Assembly: GCA_964574325.1 (NCBI GenBank)
Contig: CAZNMY010000001.1
Location: 1-64,000 of the forward strand
Direction of reading: 5' to 3'
Source: CAMDPA01 sp964574325
GTDB lineage: Bacteria; Pseudomonadota; Alphaproteobacteria; Rhizobiales; Hyphomicrobiaceae
Length of the DNA stretch: 64,000 nt
The position numbers and the translations under genes were made by a program. Positions 45,836-55,060 of this stretch are shown piece by piece. The notes below the pieces were generated by a model. It saw nothing but the letters and a program-made list of their open reading frames with translations. It made no database searches and had not been told where the DNA came from. Numbering within the stretch: position 1 is the stretch's first letter; every line of letters begins with the position of its first letter.

Positions 45836-47350
45836 CTAACTGCCTCCCACCTGCTCCCGCAAAACGAAATGCTGCACTTTGCCCATGGCGTTGCGGGGGA
45901 GGGAGGGGAGGAAGCGGTATTCGCGGGGGACTTTGTAGCGGGCGAGTTCGGCGAGGCAGTAGGTTTCGATGTCGGCGGCTTGGAGGTCGTGGCCGTCGCG
46001 GAGCACGATGCAGCCGACGGGCACTTCCTGCCAGCGCGGATCGGGGCGCGCGATCACGGCGGCTTCGGCGATCGCGGGATGGGTGAGGAGTACGCGCTCG
46101 ACCTCGGCGGGGTAGATGTTCTCGCCGCCTGAAATGATCATGTTTTTCTTGCGATCGTGGACATAGAAATAGCCGTCGGCGTCGCGGGTGCCGATGTCGC
46201 CGGACAAGTACCAGCCGTCGCGCAGGCTCTCGGCGGTCGCTTCGGCGTTGCCCCAGTATTCGAAGAACACGTTTGGGCCGCGTATCGCGATTTCGCCTGC
46301 GGTGCCGTGCGGCACCTCGTTCACGTCATCATCGACGATGCGCGCTTCGCAGTGCAATCCGGGCAGGCCGGTGGAGCCGGGCCGGCGCCAGTCGCCTGTT
46401 ACGGTGGAGTAGACCGCGATGGGTGAGGTTTCGGTGGAGCCGTAGGTCTGGACCACGGGAATGCCGCGCGCGACGAAGGCGTCGATAAACGATTGGGGGA
46501 CTTGCGTCGAGCCGGTGTTGAGAACGCGCAGCGACGACACGTCGGTCGTGCTCCAAGCGGGATGCTCGACGACGGCCTGCATGGTGGACGGCACGAGCAC
46601 GGATATCGTCGGCCTGTCATTCTCGATGGCTTGTAGCATCCCGCCCGGCGTGAAGCGGGCATGCAGCGTCACCGTCGCACCGATCTGGAGAGCGGGCGTC
46701 GTCTGGATATTGAGGCCGCCGACGTGGAACATCGGCAGCACCGTGAGTATGTGATCCGCCGAAGTCATGTCGTGCATGTGATGGCTCATGGCGGCGTTCC
46801 AGAGCAGCGCTTCCTGGCGAAGCACCGCGCCCTTCGGCCGGCCTGTCGTGCCCGACGTGTAGACGATCAACAGGGGATGATGGGTGTCGACGTGGGGATT
46901 GCGGCCGTCGCCGGTAGCCGATGCGATCAGGTCGTCGAGCGAGCAACTGGCGGCGGGCGCGTAGTCGAGGCCGATCACGCGGGTCTGCGGCAGTGCCGTT
47001 GCGAGCGGCTCGATGACGTCCTCGAAGGCCTTTTGAAGCACGATCGCCTTCACGGACGCGTCGCGCAGAATGAACACCTGCTCGGCCGGCGCCAGCCGCC
47101 AATTGAGCGGCACCAGCATCGCGCCGAGGCGGGCGCAGGCATAGAGCAGGACGAGGGTGTCAGGATGGTTGAGGCTCAGGATTGCAAGGCGGTCGCCGCG
47201 GCCCAGGCCGATGCCGGACTTCAACGCGCGTGCGGTGGTGGCGATGCGGCTTGCCAACTGTGAGTAGGTCAGCAAGCGGCCTTCGTAGCGCAGGGCGGTC
47301 TTGGCTGGGGCGAACGCCGCGTTGCGGTCGATGATGTCGGATAGATCCAT
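45836..47350 (-). CDS. AMP-dependent acyl-CoA synthetase
   Basis: 504 residues from ATG 47350, AAGG 7 nt upstream. ANL-superfamily enzyme activating a carboxylic acid as acyl-AMP then CoA thioester. P-loop motif LLIVYTSGTTGRPKGAVL, then VLPMFHVGGLN, YGSTETSPIAVYS, GWYLSGDIGTRDADGY and KNMIISGGENIYPAEVE; the catalytic Lys lies in PRNAMGKVQHF. Substrate could be medium-chain or aromatic. Divergent from the histidine kinase across 226 bp. Confidence 0.9.
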   Translation of the reverse strand: MDLSDIIDRNAAFAPAKTALRYEGRLLTYSQLASRIATTARALKSGIGLGRGDRLAILSLNHPDTLVLLYACARLGAMLVPLNWRLAPAEQVFILRDASVKAIVLQKAFEDVIEPLATALPQTRVIGLDYAPAASCSLDDLIASATGDGRNPHVDTHHPLLIVYTSGTTGRPKGAVLRQEALLWNAAMSHHMHDMTSADHILTVLPMFHVGGLNIQTTPALQIGATVTLHARFTPGGMLQAIENDRPTISVLVPSTMQAVVEHPAWSTTDVSSLRVLNTGSTQVPQSFIDAFVARGIPVVQTYGSTETSPIAVYSTVTGDWRRPGSTGLPGLHCEARIVDDDVNEVPHGTAGEIAIRGPNVFFEYWGNAEATAESLRDGWYLSGDIGTRDADGYFYVHDRKKNMIISGGENIYPAEVERVLLTHPAIAEAAVIARPDPRWQEVPVGCIVLRDGHDLQAADIETYCLAELARYKVPREYRFLPSLPRNAMGKVQHFVLREQVGGS

Positions 47351-47576
47351 GGCGGGCCTTCTCGTCCGATGGAGGGCCGCTGCGAAGGGCTGGCCCTGAC
47401 CGATACCGTGGCGGGGGGCCGGTTTCCGGTCAAGGTCGGCGCGTGGTTCAAATCGCCTTGGAACAGACACCTAGCACTCAAGTATTGCTTCCATTGCAGT
47501 GTCTTGCCATTGCAGGATGCCGGGGAAGGAAAGCTGCGCGGTGTGCGCCACATGCAACCGGGAGGATCGGAGGCGA

Positions 47577-50500
47577 ATGTTCGAAGGGTGGTTCATCGCC
47601 GCGCTCGCCATCGCCTACGTCGGGGGTCTGTTCCTGATCGCCTGGTTCGGCGACAAGTTGCGGGTGACCGGCAACGCGCGGCCGCTGATCTATTCGCTGT
47701 CGCTGGCGGTCTACTGCACGTCCTGGACGTTCTTCGGCAGCGTCGGACTTGCCGCGGATACGGGATACGATTTCATTCCGGTCTATCTCGGGCCGATCCT
47801 GGTGTTCGTGCTCGGCATTCCGCTGCTGACGCGGATCGTGCGGCTCGCCAAGAGCCAGAACCTGACGTCGGTCTCGGACTTCCTGGCGGCGCGCTACGGC
47901 AAGAGCCCGGCGGTGGCCGCCATCGTGACGATCGTAGCGGTGGTCGGCACGCTGCCGTACATCGCGCTGCAATTGAAGGCGATCGTGATCTCGACCGAGA
48001 CGCTGCTCGGGGGATCACCCTTGCAGCCGGTGGGGTTGCTCTATCCCGGAATGGTGGACACGGCGCTGATCACCACGCTGGCGCTCGCGATCTTCACGAT
48101 CCTGTTCGGCACGCGGCACATCGATGCGACGGAGCATCAGTCCGGGCTGATGCTGGCGGTCGCAGCCGAGTCCGTGATGAAACTCGCCGCGTTCATCGGT
48201 GTCGGCGTGTTCGTGCTCTACAGCGTGTTCGGGGGGCCGACGAACTTTCTCGAGACGGCACGCGCGAACAGTGCGGCGCTCGCCACGTTCGATCGAGGAT
48301 TCAATGGGGGCACGTGGCTCACGGTGACGTTCCTCAGCGCGGTCGCGATCGTGCTGTTGCCGCGGCAGTTCCACGTCACGGTTGTGGAAAATCATTCGGA
48401 GGGGGAGCTGCGGCGCGCGTCCTGGCTGTTTCCGAGCTACCTGCTGGCCATCAATCTGTTCGTTGTGCCGATCGCGGCGGCCGGCCTGATCATGCTCCCG
48501 AAGGGGCTCGTCGAGACCGATATGTTCGTTCTCGCCCTGCCGATGGCGAAGGGGTCGGAAACTTTCGCGGTGTTCGCGTTCCTGGGCGGACTGTCGGCGG
48601 CGACGGCGATGGTGGTCGTGGAGTCCGTGGCGCTGTCGATCATGATCTGCAACGGCCTGGTGGTGCCGCTGGTGCTCAAGCACCGGTTGCTCGAAATCGA
48701 GCAGCGCAAGGATCTCGCGAGCCTCCTTCTCATCATCCGGCGTATCGCGATCATCGGTGTACTGCTCTGCGGCTATGCGGTGTACAAGGCGCTGGGGCAG
48801 GCGCAGGGGCTAGCCGCCATCGGGCTGATCTCGTTTGCGGCGATCGCGCAGCTCGCGCCGGCATTTTTCGGCGGGCTGGTCTGGCGGCGCGGCACGGCAA
48901 GGGGCGCGATCGCGGGCGTGCTCGTCGGGTTCGTGATCTGGGCCTATACGCTGCTGCTGCCGTGGGTGGTGAAGGCGGGGCTGCTGCCGGCCGATATCCT
49001 GCGGATGGGGCCGTTCGGCTTCGCTGCATTGCGTCCGCAGGCGCTGTTCTATCTGTCGTTCGAGCCGCTCACGCATGGCGTGGTGTGGAGCATGTTCGCG
49101 AACATCACGGCCTACGTCGCGGTGTCGTTGTGGCGCGCGCCGGAACCGATCGAGCGCTTGCAGGCGCACATCTTCGTCTATGAAGATCTCCCGCGGGCGA
49201 TGCCGCAAATCGCGTTCCGGATGTGGCGGACGTCGCTGACGGTCGGGGATCTGCAGGGCACGGTGGCGCGGTATCTCGGGGCGGAACGGGCCGAGCGTTC
49301 GTTCGCGGAGTATGCGCTCAGCCGCAATGCGACGCTGAATGCGCAATCCGAGGCCGACCTGCAGACGCTGCGTTTCACGGAGCACTTGCTGACGAGTGCG
49401 ATCGGTGCGGCCTCGGCACGGCTCGTGATGGCGCTGCTGTTGCGCCGCGGAAAGTTGGGCAATCCCGCGGCGCTCAAGCTGCTCGACGATGCCTCGGAAG
49501 CACTGCAGTACAACCGCGACCTGCTGCAGTCCGCGCTCGATCAGGTGCGGCACGGCCTGGGCGTGTTCGACAAGGATATGAACCTCGTCTGCTGGAACCG
49601 ACAGTTCCGCGAGTTGCTCGGATTGCCGGAGGAATTGGGCCGGGTGGGCGCACCGCTGCGGCGGATACTGCGCGTTTGCGCCGAACGCGGTGACTTCGGT
49701 CCCGGTGATGTCGAGGTGCTCGTGGCAGACCGCTTCGTCAGGTTCACGGTGCAGAAGGAGACCATCCAGGAGCGGTTCAGGGGCGGTGCGCAGACGCTCG
49801 AATTCCGCATCTCGGCAATGCCGCAGCCGCAGGGTGGTATCGTGTGCACGTTCACCGATATCACCGCCCGCGTGAAGGCGGCCGATGAACTGGCGCGTGC
49901 GAACGAGACGCTCGAGCAAAGAGTGAAAGAGCGGACGCAGGCGCTCGAAGCCGCCTATACGGAACTCGCGGCCGCGAAAGTGAAGGCGGAGGAAGCGAAT
50001 CGCGACAAGACGCGGTTTCTCGCAGCGGCCAGTCACGATCTCATGCAGCCGCTCAACGCGGCGCGGCTCTATGCGTCCAGCCTCGTCGAGCGCCGGCTTC
50101 CCGACACGGACCAGTCGATCGCGCGCAACATCGACGCGTCTCTGACCTCGGTCGAGGAGATCATCTCGGCGCTGATCGAGATCTCACGGCTCGACGCCGG
50201 GCGCCTCGAGCCGGAAGTCTCGACCGTTTCGCTCGAGGCGATGTTCGAAAGCCTGGCGGTCGAATTCAGGCCGCTGGCGAAGGAGAAGGGGCTCGATCTG
50301 AAGATCGAACCGACGACGGGCTGGGTCAGCTCGGATCGGCGCCTCTTGAAGCGGGTGCTGCAAAACCTGATCGGCAACGCGGTCAAATACACCGACAGCG
50401 GCAGCGTCAACGTCGTCACGAGCGAGCGGGACGGGCGGATCAGGATCGAGGTGCAGGACACGGGGCCGGGCATTCATCCATCACAACATGCGCTGATCTT

Positions 50501-51113
50501 CAGGGAGTTCCAGCGTGGCGACGGCGTCGCTGCGCACTCGCGCGGCTTGGGCCTGGGCCTGTCGATCGTGCAGCGCATCAGCCGTGTGCTCGATTTGTCG
50601 CTCGGGCTTTCGTCGGCGCCGGGATCGGGGGCAAATTTCTGGATCACACTGCCGAAGGCCCAACCGCTCGAAGCTGCTCCGATCATCGAGGAGACAGCAG
50701 CTGCGCTGACGGCCGGCCTGCTTTCGGGCAGCCTCGTCCTGTGCATCGACAACGAGCGTGCGGTGCTCGACGGAATGCGACAGTTGCTGACCGGATGGGG
50801 GTGTCGCGTGATCTCCGCCAGCAGCGCTCAAGAGGCCGTTGCCGCTGTCTCGAGGCTGTCGGAGAAGCCGCGGGCCATCCTGGCAGATTATCATCTCGAT
50901 CTCGGCACTACGGGGCTCGAAGCGATCTCGGCGGTGAGGCAGGCGCTCGGCGTCGAAATTCCGGCGGTCGTGATCACGGCGGATCATTCACCCGAAGTGC
51001 AGGCCTTGTTGCGCGAGGCCGGCGTTCCGCTCTTGAGGAAGCCGCTCAGGGCGGCGGCGCTGCGGTCCGTGGTGATGCATTATGTGACGAGCCAGAGGTC
51101 GGCGGCAGAGTAG
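47577..51113 (+). CDS. Sodium/solute symporter-fused hybrid histidine kinase (CbrA/CrbS-like)
   Basis: 1178 residues from ATG 47577 (GGAGG upstream). The first ~480 residues are an SSF-type membrane domain of about 12-13 helices (LIYSLSLAVYCTSWTFFGSVG, LYPGMVDTALITTLALAIFT and others). A PAS-type domain at about 650-760 is followed by a coiled helix, HisKA with AAASHDLMQPLNAARLYASS (His near 820), an ATPase with LIGNAVKYTDSG and RGLGLGLSIVQ, and a receiver domain (from about 1052) with an acceptor Asp in ILADYHLD (about 1104). These transporter-kinases sense nutrients or their flux. No partner response regulator is in the window. Confidence 0.9.
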   Translation: MFEGWFIAALAIAYVGGLFLIAWFGDKLRVTGNARPLIYSLSLAVYCTSWTFFGSVGLAADTGYDFIPVYLGPILVFVLGIPLLTRIVRLAKSQNLTSVSDFLAARYGKSPAVAAIVTIVAVVGTLPYIALQLKAIVISTETLLGGSPLQPVGLLYPGMVDTALITTLALAIFTILFGTRHIDATEHQSGLMLAVAAESVMKLAAFIGVGVFVLYSVFGGPTNFLETARANSAALATFDRGFNGGTWLTVTFLSAVAIVLLPRQFHVTVVENHSEGELRRASWLFPSYLLAINLFVVPIAAAGLIMLPKGLVETDMFVLALPMAKGSETFAVFAFLGGLSAATAMVVVESVALSIMICNGLVVPLVLKHRLLEIEQRKDLASLLLIIRRIAIIGVLLCGYAVYKALGQAQGLAAIGLISFAAIAQLAPAFFGGLVWRRGTARGAIAGVLVGFVIWAYTLLLPWVVKAGLLPADILRMGPFGFAALRPQALFYLSFEPLTHGVVWSMFANITAYVAVSLWRAPEPIERLQAHIFVYEDLPRAMPQIAFRMWRTSLTVGDLQGTVARYLGAERAERSFAEYALSRNATLNAQSEADLQTLRFTEHLLTSAIGAASARLVMALLLRRGKLGNPAALKLLDDASEALQYNRDLLQSALDQVRHGLGVFDKDMNLVCWNRQFRELLGLPEELGRVGAPLRRILRVCAERGDFGPGDVEVLVADRFVRFTVQKETIQERFRGGAQTLEFRISAMPQPQGGIVCTFTDITARVKAADELARANETLEQRVKERTQALEAAYTELAAAKVKAEEANRDKTRFLAAASHDLMQPLNAARLYASSLVERRLPDTDQSIARNIDASLTSVEEIISALIEISRLDAGRLEPEVSTVSLEAMFESLAVEFRPLAKEKGLDLKIEPTTGWVSSDRRLLKRVLQNLIGNAVKYTDSGSVNVVTSERDGRIRIEVQDTGPGIHPSQHALIFREFQRGDGVAAHSRGLGLGLSIVQRISRVLDLSLGLSSAPGSGANFWITLPKAQPLEAAPIIEETAAALTAGLLSGSLVLCIDNERAVLDGMRQLLTGWGCRVISASSAQEAVAAVSRLSEKPRAILADYHLDLGTTGLEAISAVRQALGVEIPAVVITADHSPEVQALLREAGVPLLRKPLRAAALRSVVMHYVTSQRSAAE

Positions 51114-51157
51114 CTGCAAATCGTGGTACTGGAACACGGAAGCGGGGGGAGGTGAGC

Positions 51158-51997
51158 ATGGCGATCACATTCAACGAAAACACCATTGCAGGCGAGGCTG
51201 TGGGGCGTGGTGCGAAGCGGCAGCCGCTGCTGACGCGGGAGCGCCTCGCGAACACGAACATCCTGCTCGATCGTATCGCACTCGATGCGGGAGGCCGTGT
51301 GGAGCTGGCGGTCGGGGTCGGCGACATCGGCTGGTTCCAGATGCTCGAGGGGGAGGCGACGCTCACGCTCGGCGACAGGGTGGAGCATCTGACGGACGGT
51401 CATGTGGTGTTCCTGCCGCCTGGTGCGCGGGCGACGCTCGACGCCGGCAAGCCGGCGTCGCTCATTCACGCAACGGTTCCGGATGCCAAGCGTTTCGACA
51501 AGTCGTTCGAGAGTTCACCGCCGGGGTTTCGCGCCATCGACTGGCGGCGTGAACCGGTACTCGACAGCCAGCACGACGCGCGCCAGCGGATCTATCTCGT
51601 CACGCCGAAGCTGTTCGGCACCAAGGTGCTGAAGGGTGAGATGATCATCTATCCGAAGGGAACGATGGCGGCGAACCACCATCACGAGGGCGCCGAGCAC
51701 TTCATGTACATCATCCGGGGGCGCGGTACGGCGTGGGCGAGCGAGAAGCCGTTTCCCGTGCGCGCCGGCGACGTCGTTTACTACCACGATCTCGAGCGAC
51801 ACTACCTCAGGGCCGACGAGGATTCCGAACTCGTGTTCGCTGAGTTTTTCGTGCCGGGCGAGTATGCGACGATCTGGGTGAACGAAAACGAGGTGTGCAC
51901 ATGGCTGCCGAGCGGCCGGGACATTCGCGGCAACAAGCCGGTGCGCGAGATCAAGGCGCACAGCTCGGCGGAATTCGTGAGCCCGGCCGACGTATGA
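51158..51997 (+). CDS. Bicupin domain protein
   Basis: 279 residues from ATG 51158 (GGGAGG upstream); an in-frame extension to 50741 overlaps the kinase out of frame. Two cupin halves: GWFQMLEGEATLTLGDR, with GHVVFLPPGARA, and a second with metal His in NHHHEGAEHFMYIIRGRG and HDLERHYLRADEDSE. Resembles allantoin/ureidoglycine-pathway or quercetinase-type bicupins without clear assignment. 45 nt after the kinase stop. Confidence 0.8.
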   Translation: MAITFNENTIAGEAVGRGAKRQPLLTRERLANTNILLDRIALDAGGRVELAVGVGDIGWFQMLEGEATLTLGDRVEHLTDGHVVFLPPGARATLDAGKPASLIHATVPDAKRFDKSFESSPPGFRAIDWRREPVLDSQHDARQRIYLVTPKLFGTKVLKGEMIIYPKGTMAANHHHEGAEHFMYIIRGRGTAWASEKPFPVRAGDVVYYHDLERHYLRADEDSELVFAEFFVPGEYATIWVNENEVCTWLPSGRDIRGNKPVREIKAHSSAEFVSPADV

Positions 51998-52230
51998 CAT
52001 CGATGGGAGGGGCGGACCGGAAGGCCGGCGGTTCGCGCGAGGATCCGTGTTCAAGGTATGCCTTGGGGCCTACGGGGGGAAGTCCATACTTGACGGATGG
52101 GCGTTCCGGGGTCACGTCTGAGCGCAGGCGATCGTCGGGGCCCGCGGTGCCGGGGAACTTGAATTTCCCGGGGCTGCCGAGGGGCCCGACTTCGTGTTCT
52201 CGGGACCAAGCAACATTGGGAGGAAATCGG

Positions 52231-53190
52231 ATGAGCCTTGTGAGGAAATCGTTGCTGGCAGCTGCAGCGGCAGTTGCAATGGGAGGGGCCGCGCACGCCC
52301 AGACCTACCCCTCTCAGAGCGTGAAAATGATCGTGCCGTTCGGTGCCGGCAGCATCACCGACAATCTGGCGCGTGTCATCTCCGAGAAGCTCGGAGGCAT
52401 CTGGAAGCAATCGGTGGTCGTCGAGAACCGTCCGGGTCTGCCCGGCACGTCGAGTGTCGCCAAGGCCGACAAGGACGGCTATACGCTGATGCTGACCTCC
52501 AATGGTCACGTCATCGCGCGGACGATCAACAAGAACGCCGCTTTCGATCCGGTCGCCGATTTCGCCGGGATTACCCGCGTCGTCGAGGTGCCGTTCATCA
52601 TGATGGTGCCGCCCAGCCTTCCGGCGAAGACGCTGAAGGAGTTCATCGATCTCGCGAAGAAGGAACCGGGCAAGTACAACTTCTCGTCCGCGGGCGTCGC
52701 CAGCACGTCGTTCCTGATGGCGGAGACGCTGCGGCAGGCGGCGGGCCTGCAGCTCGTCCATGTTCCCTTCAAGAGCGTGCCGGAGGCGGTCACAGCGGTC
52801 CTGCGAGGCGACGTCGCATTCTACATGGCGCCGGTGCCGGATTCGGTATCGCAGAGTGGAGCCGGTAAGGTTCGCATGCTGGCGGTCAGCTCACCGAAGC
52901 GGCATCCGGCGGCTCCCGACGTCCCGACGATCGTCGAGGCGGGGGTGCCGAAGTTCGAATACGAGACGTGGTTCGGCATCATGGCACCGGCCGGAACACC
53001 GAAAGCCGTCATCGACAAGGTCAATGCCGATGTGCACACCGTATTGAAGATGCCGGACGTCATTGCCCGTTTGAACACGATCGGGTCGCTGCCTTCACCC
53101 AACTCGCCCGCGCAGTTCGATGCGTTGATCAAGTCGGACGAGGCGAAGTATGCAGCACTCCTGAAGGCTGCCGGTATCGGCTCCAAGTAA
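52231..53190 (+). CDS. TctC/Bug-family solute-binding receptor
   Basis: 319 residues from ATG 52231, preceded by GGGAGG. Signal peptide LLAAAAAVAMGGAAHAQ, then YPSQSVKMIVPFGAGSITDNLARVI, VVVENRPGLPGTSSVAKADKDGYT, SNGHVIARTINKNAAFDP and VPTIVEAGVPKFEYETWFGI, all typical of the periplasmic receptors of tripartite tricarboxylate transporters. No TctA/TctB genes are adjacent; such orphan receptors are frequent. Transcript ends at the perfect terminator downstream. Confidence 0.9.
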   Translation: MSLVRKSLLAAAAAVAMGGAAHAQTYPSQSVKMIVPFGAGSITDNLARVISEKLGGIWKQSVVVENRPGLPGTSSVAKADKDGYTLMLTSNGHVIARTINKNAAFDPVADFAGITRVVEVPFIMMVPPSLPAKTLKEFIDLAKKEPGKYNFSSAGVASTSFLMAETLRQAAGLQLVHVPFKSVPEAVTAVLRGDVAFYMAPVPDSVSQSGAGKVRMLAVSSPKRHPAAPDVPTIVEAGVPKFEYETWFGIMAPAGTPKAVIDKVNADVHTVLKMPDVIARLNTIGSLPSPNSPAQFDALIKSDEAKYAALLKAAGIGSK

Positions 53191-53217
53191 CGTTTGGTCG
53201 GCCAAGTCAGGAAAAGT

Positions 53218-53249
53218 AAAGCGGGGGCAACCATTGTTGCCCCCGCTTT
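53218..53249. terminator. Strong bidirectional terminator
   Basis: AAAGCGGGGGCAAC (53218-53231) pairs perfectly with GTTGCCCCCGCTTT (53236-53249) around CATT; A and T ends work on both strands. Serves the TctC gene and the C11 protease gene. Confidence 0.9.
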
Positions 53250-53288
53250 CGTCTGGTTTACAAGCAGTGCGTGAGACCTGCGCCTGGT

Positions 53289-54935
53289 TCAGCGGAATTC
53301 CTTGAGGAAGTCGGCCCATCCCGAGTTCTTCGCGAAAGCGAGCTTCTCGTAGGTGCCGATGTCGCGGCTCATCTGAGAGCGCGACGAGGGGAAGTAGAAC
53401 GACAGTCCGGTCGATTTGGTGACGAACTTGCCGAGGGTGATCGAGTGCACCTTCGCAGCGTCGTAGGCCTTGATGATGTTCTGGGCAGCGGCTGCGACCT
53501 CCGGCATGCCTTGTCCGGCGATGGCGGCGACCCGTTCCGCGAAATCGCGCACGTCGTAAGTGTCGCGTTGGGCAAAGCCCTGGGTTTGTGCGCGGGCGTG
53601 ATCTAGGTAGACGAACGAGGCGAAGCCGTTCGCCTTGCGGCAGGCGGCGATCATCTCGGCAAAACCCGCGGTGATGCCGTGGTCGGTGCGGAATGCGCCG
53701 AGGGTGCAGGGCCATTTCTTGGGGAACGGCTCGTAGCCTTCCTTGAACGCTTCGACGGCGTATCTGCCCCAATCCTCGGCCGTCGGCGGCGGCGTTGCGG
53801 CGAACTTGGCGAACCAGAGCTTGTAGTTCCAGCCATCGCCGGGCTCGAGATCCTGCGACCCGACGATCACCTTGGCATTCGATCCGAGTTCGTCGATCAC
53901 CTCGATCATCCCATTGAGGCAGGTGTCGGAGAAGATCAGGTCGATCTTGCCTTCGATACCGGCGTCCTTCATCGCGGCACGCAGCATTGCGCCAGCCTCG
54001 AGGTTGGTCAGCACGCCGCCGTTGGTGTCATCGTGCAGCATGGCGCGCGTATCGCTGTCCTTCTCGATCCGCGACTTGGGAAAGAAGAGCCGGCGTGCGG
54101 GACGAGACCGGCTGCGATCCTCGCGCGTCACGGAGTTGATCCGGCGCGTCATGATCTTTTCCGAATTGTCGGTTTCGTCGAATACGCCGGTGCCGTGATC
54201 CCAGAAGCCGATGGCCTTGCGGGCCTTGGGGTGCGTGACCAGCGCTCGCACCAGGAAGGAATGAAGGACTTCCGGATCACCGGTGTCGATCTCTCCCAGT
54301 TCCTCGATGATCTGGATGCCGTTGCCCGGCGTGACCTCGACGATCGCGCCGGGCTTGCCGACGAGATCCGTCAATCCGAGAACCGCAATCTTCGCGGAGC
54401 CCATGCCTGCGGCCATTTCCTGCAGGTCCTCGTAGACGAAGGCGGAGAGATTGTTGTCGCCGCCGAACAGCTCGATGACGACCAATTCGGCGTCGGGCAG
54501 TCGGGTCGGGAAGGGTTTGATCGGGTCCACTTTGCTGTTCTCCAACGCTGAATTCGTTCCCGGTCGAGGTGTTCCAGCCGACAGCGCGGGAGCTGCCGTC
54601 TGGGAAGGTGCCGGCTGTGAGGGGGGAGCCACGGCCGGCAGGCTTGGGTGAGGTGTGGGCGGCACCGATGCGTGCACAGGCGAGGCGGCCGGCGTCGGAG
54701 CCGGCACCGGAGTAACCGGCAGACCGGTCGCCGGCGCCGATGGATTCGGTTGCGGCGTGGATGGGGATGTCGGAACCGACGGCTTGCCCGGCGCCGCAGC
54801 GGGGATGTGAGACGTCGTCTGAGCAGCCTGCGGCCGGGCGGGCGCCGAAGCGGCCGGTTCTGCTGCAGGAGGCTTCGGCTTTGCAGCCGATCCCGTTTTC
54901 CCCTTACCGAAGAGCCATCCGAAGAAGCCACTCAT
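53289..54935 (-). CDS. Clostripain-like (peptidase C11) cysteine protease
   Basis: 548 residues from ATG 54935; the 2-codon TTG extension is not needed. A short hydrophobic start (MSGFFGWLFGKGK) and a Pro/Ala/Ser-rich spacer (to about 130) precede the protease. The C11 dyad is visible: His in IGFWDHGTGVF (His247) and Cys in LIFSDTCLNGMIEV (Cys339), with VVIELFGGDNNLSAFVYEDL before and SSRSQMSRDIG after. Clostripain relatives cut after Arg/Lys and share the caspase fold. No secretion signal of standard type. It is the last gene of a trio with a cell-wall-active protein; a role in envelope processing or in defence-type proteolysis is inference. Confidence 0.85.
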   Translation of the reverse strand: MSGFFGWLFGKGKTGSAAKPKPPAAEPAASAPARPQAAQTTSHIPAAAPGKPSVPTSPSTPQPNPSAPATGLPVTPVPAPTPAASPVHASVPPTPHPSLPAVAPPSQPAPSQTAAPALSAGTPRPGTNSALENSKVDPIKPFPTRLPDAELVVIELFGGDNNLSAFVYEDLQEMAAGMGSAKIAVLGLTDLVGKPGAIVEVTPGNGIQIIEELGEIDTGDPEVLHSFLVRALVTHPKARKAIGFWDHGTGVFDETDNSEKIMTRRINSVTREDRSRSRPARRLFFPKSRIEKDSDTRAMLHDDTNGGVLTNLEAGAMLRAAMKDAGIEGKIDLIFSDTCLNGMIEVIDELGSNAKVIVGSQDLEPGDGWNYKLWFAKFAATPPPTAEDWGRYAVEAFKEGYEPFPKKWPCTLGAFRTDHGITAGFAEMIAACRKANGFASFVYLDHARAQTQGFAQRDTYDVRDFAERVAAIAGQGMPEVAAAAQNIIKAYDAAKVHSITLGKFVTKSTGLSFYFPSSRSQMSRDIGTYEKLAFAKNSGWADFLKEFR

Positions 54936-55060
54936 GCGCAATCCCTGTGCCGGTTCGACAATGGTCGCAGTGATGGGCGCGATCCGCTTGTCATGTGCGT
55001 TGCCTCCTCAGTCGACGACCGCCTCGGCGGCTGGTTCGTCCACGTGCTCACGTCCATCTC

